Assembly: GCA_050012135.1 (NCBI GenBank) | Contig: JBEKHT010000108.1 | Span: 1-6,168, forward strand | Direction of reading: 5' to 3' | From: JBEKHT01 sp050012135 | GTDB taxonomy: Bacteria > Chloroflexota > Anaerolineae > Anaerolineales > RBG-16-64-43 | DNA length: 6,168 nucleotides | Shown: positions 5,770 through 6,168 of the stretch, one piece after another | How the letters are laid out: each line of letters starts with the position of its first letter | How positions within the stretch are numbered: the first letter of the stretch is position 1 | Translations under genes and position numbers: made by a program | The notes under the pieces: model-generated | What the model was told of the DNA's origin: nothing | Databases searched by the model: none | Seen by the model: only the letters and a program-made list of their open reading frames with translations

Positions 5770-5910
5770 CTATCCCAGCCTGCCCCGCACCAGGACGTAA
5801 ACCAGGGTCGCCACCAACCCCAGGAGGATCAACCCGAGAAAAATCAGCAAGACAGGCACGGCTTTGCCCCAGGCCATTCGTTCACCGACGGACCGCTTAG
5901 GCCGATTCAT
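5770..5910 (-). CDS. 46-residue single-pass membrane protein
   Basis: A small protein with a basic, hydrophilic N-terminus (MNRPKRSVGERMAWGK) and one strong helix at about residues 18-41, ending in RGRLG. I recognise no family. The start at 5910 is supported by GGGAGG (5923-5918) 7 nt upstream and by an ATGA overlap with the stop of the preceding gene, which suggests translational coupling. The frame is open further upstream to 6000, but that part has no ribosome site and runs into the other gene. It lies between a soluble helical protein and a 7TM protein, so it may be an adaptor or small subunit of a membrane complex. It could also be a stand-alone regulatory small protein. Its reality rests on the overlap, the ribosome site and the clean transmembrane segment. 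Confidence 0.75.
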   Translation of the reverse strand: MNRPKRSVGERMAWGKAVPVLLIFLGLILLGLVATLVYVLVRGRLG

Positions 5911-6168
5911 CCCTGCGCCTCCCGGGGATGCAAATGCTCCACCATGGCCAGCAGCAGCACGTCCGTGGAATGCGTGACCTGGCGGTAGAGTTGCCCCCAC
6001 GAGGTGGGGGAGTCGAGTCTGGAGGTTGGCAAGAGCTCCAACGCGCTGTCCAACACAATGGCCCGGAACTCGAGGAAGGCCCGCAGCCCCTCCTCCAGCG
6101 CCAGCCCCTCCGCATTCAAGAGTTCTGCATACTGCTGGCCCAGGGTGATCAGAGTGATCTCCCCTTCC
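5907..6168 (-). CDS. Unidentified alpha-helical protein, C-terminal part; 5' end outside window
   Basis: The frame is open from the right edge of the window to the TGA at 5907-5909, giving 86 visible residues. A TTG at 6119 is in frame but has no ribosome site, and protein-like sequence (GEITLITLGQQYAELL) continues upstream of it, so the real start is beyond the window. The visible part is predicted to be almost all helix and amphipathic: ALEEGLRAFLEFRAIVLDSALELL, then a short Pro/Ser/Thr turn, then YRQVTHSTDVLLLAMVEHL and a charged tail. From memory it resembles the helical C-terminal domain that follows a helix-turn-helix in some Chloroflexota regulators, but this is weak and the DNA-binding part, if any, is not visible. 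The stop overlaps the next gene's ATG by four bases, placing it as an upstream gene of the membrane operon. Confidence 0.75.
   Translation of the reverse strand, partial: EGEITLITLGQQYAELLNAEGLALEEGLRAFLEFRAIVLDSALELLPTSRLDSPTSWGQLYRQVTHSTDVLLLAMVEHLHPREAQG

Noticed and set aside
5911..6119. Start of the helical protein at the TTG 6119
   Set aside because: There is no ribosome site, and helical protein-like sequence continues in frame to the window edge, so the gene is treated as partial.
1..6168. CRISPR array, insertion sequence, prophage or toxin-antitoxin genes
   Set aside because: No regularly spaced repeats, transposase or integrase motifs, terminal repeats or recognisable toxin-antitoxin pair were seen on either strand.

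Overview
The window is GC-rich (I estimate low-to-mid 60s percent) bacterial chromosome with ordinary housekeeping genes and no mobile element, CRISPR array, rRNA or functional tRNA. The protein styles point to Chloroflexota (for example an Anaerolineae-like lineage): a ClpC with an aromatic RFRG pore loop and an LGF ClpP-docking loop, a divergent HolA, and a seven-helix membrane protein of a type I associate with that phylum. The placement is inference from memory of protein styles, not a database match.

Layout. Positions 1-812 (+) are the C-terminal half of GMP synthase (guaA), cut by the window edge. Positions 813-1287 hold no credible gene. They contain a C-rich, G-poor stretch typical of a Rho-loading site, a cluster of competing inverted repeats, a perfect TATAAT box and a short 5' leader with a hairpin and a Shine-Dalgarno sequence. 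Positions 1288-3762 (+) encode a complete ClpC-type AAA+ unfoldase of 824 residues. Only 30 bp separate its stop from the stop of the convergent gene at 3793-4857 (-), DNA polymerase III delta subunit (holA). The best holA start is a GTG seven bases after a perfect TATAAT, with no Shine-Dalgarno sequence, which suggests a leaderless mRNA. The TATAAT lies inside a 7-bp-arm inverted repeat.

The right end is a minus-strand gene set entering from beyond the window. A partial alpha-helical protein (5907-6168) overlaps by four bases (ATGA) a 46-residue single-helix membrane protein (5770-5910). After 46 bp comes a seven-helix membrane protein of unknown function (4995-5723). The overlap and spacing argue for one operon in which the soluble protein and the two membrane proteins may work together. 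holA follows 137 bp later and appears to have its own promoter.

No obviously new system is present. The points most worth checking are the leaderless, possibly operator-controlled holA promoter, the small-protein/7TM operon, and the structured RNA candidates in the guaA-clpC spacer and between the two membrane genes.
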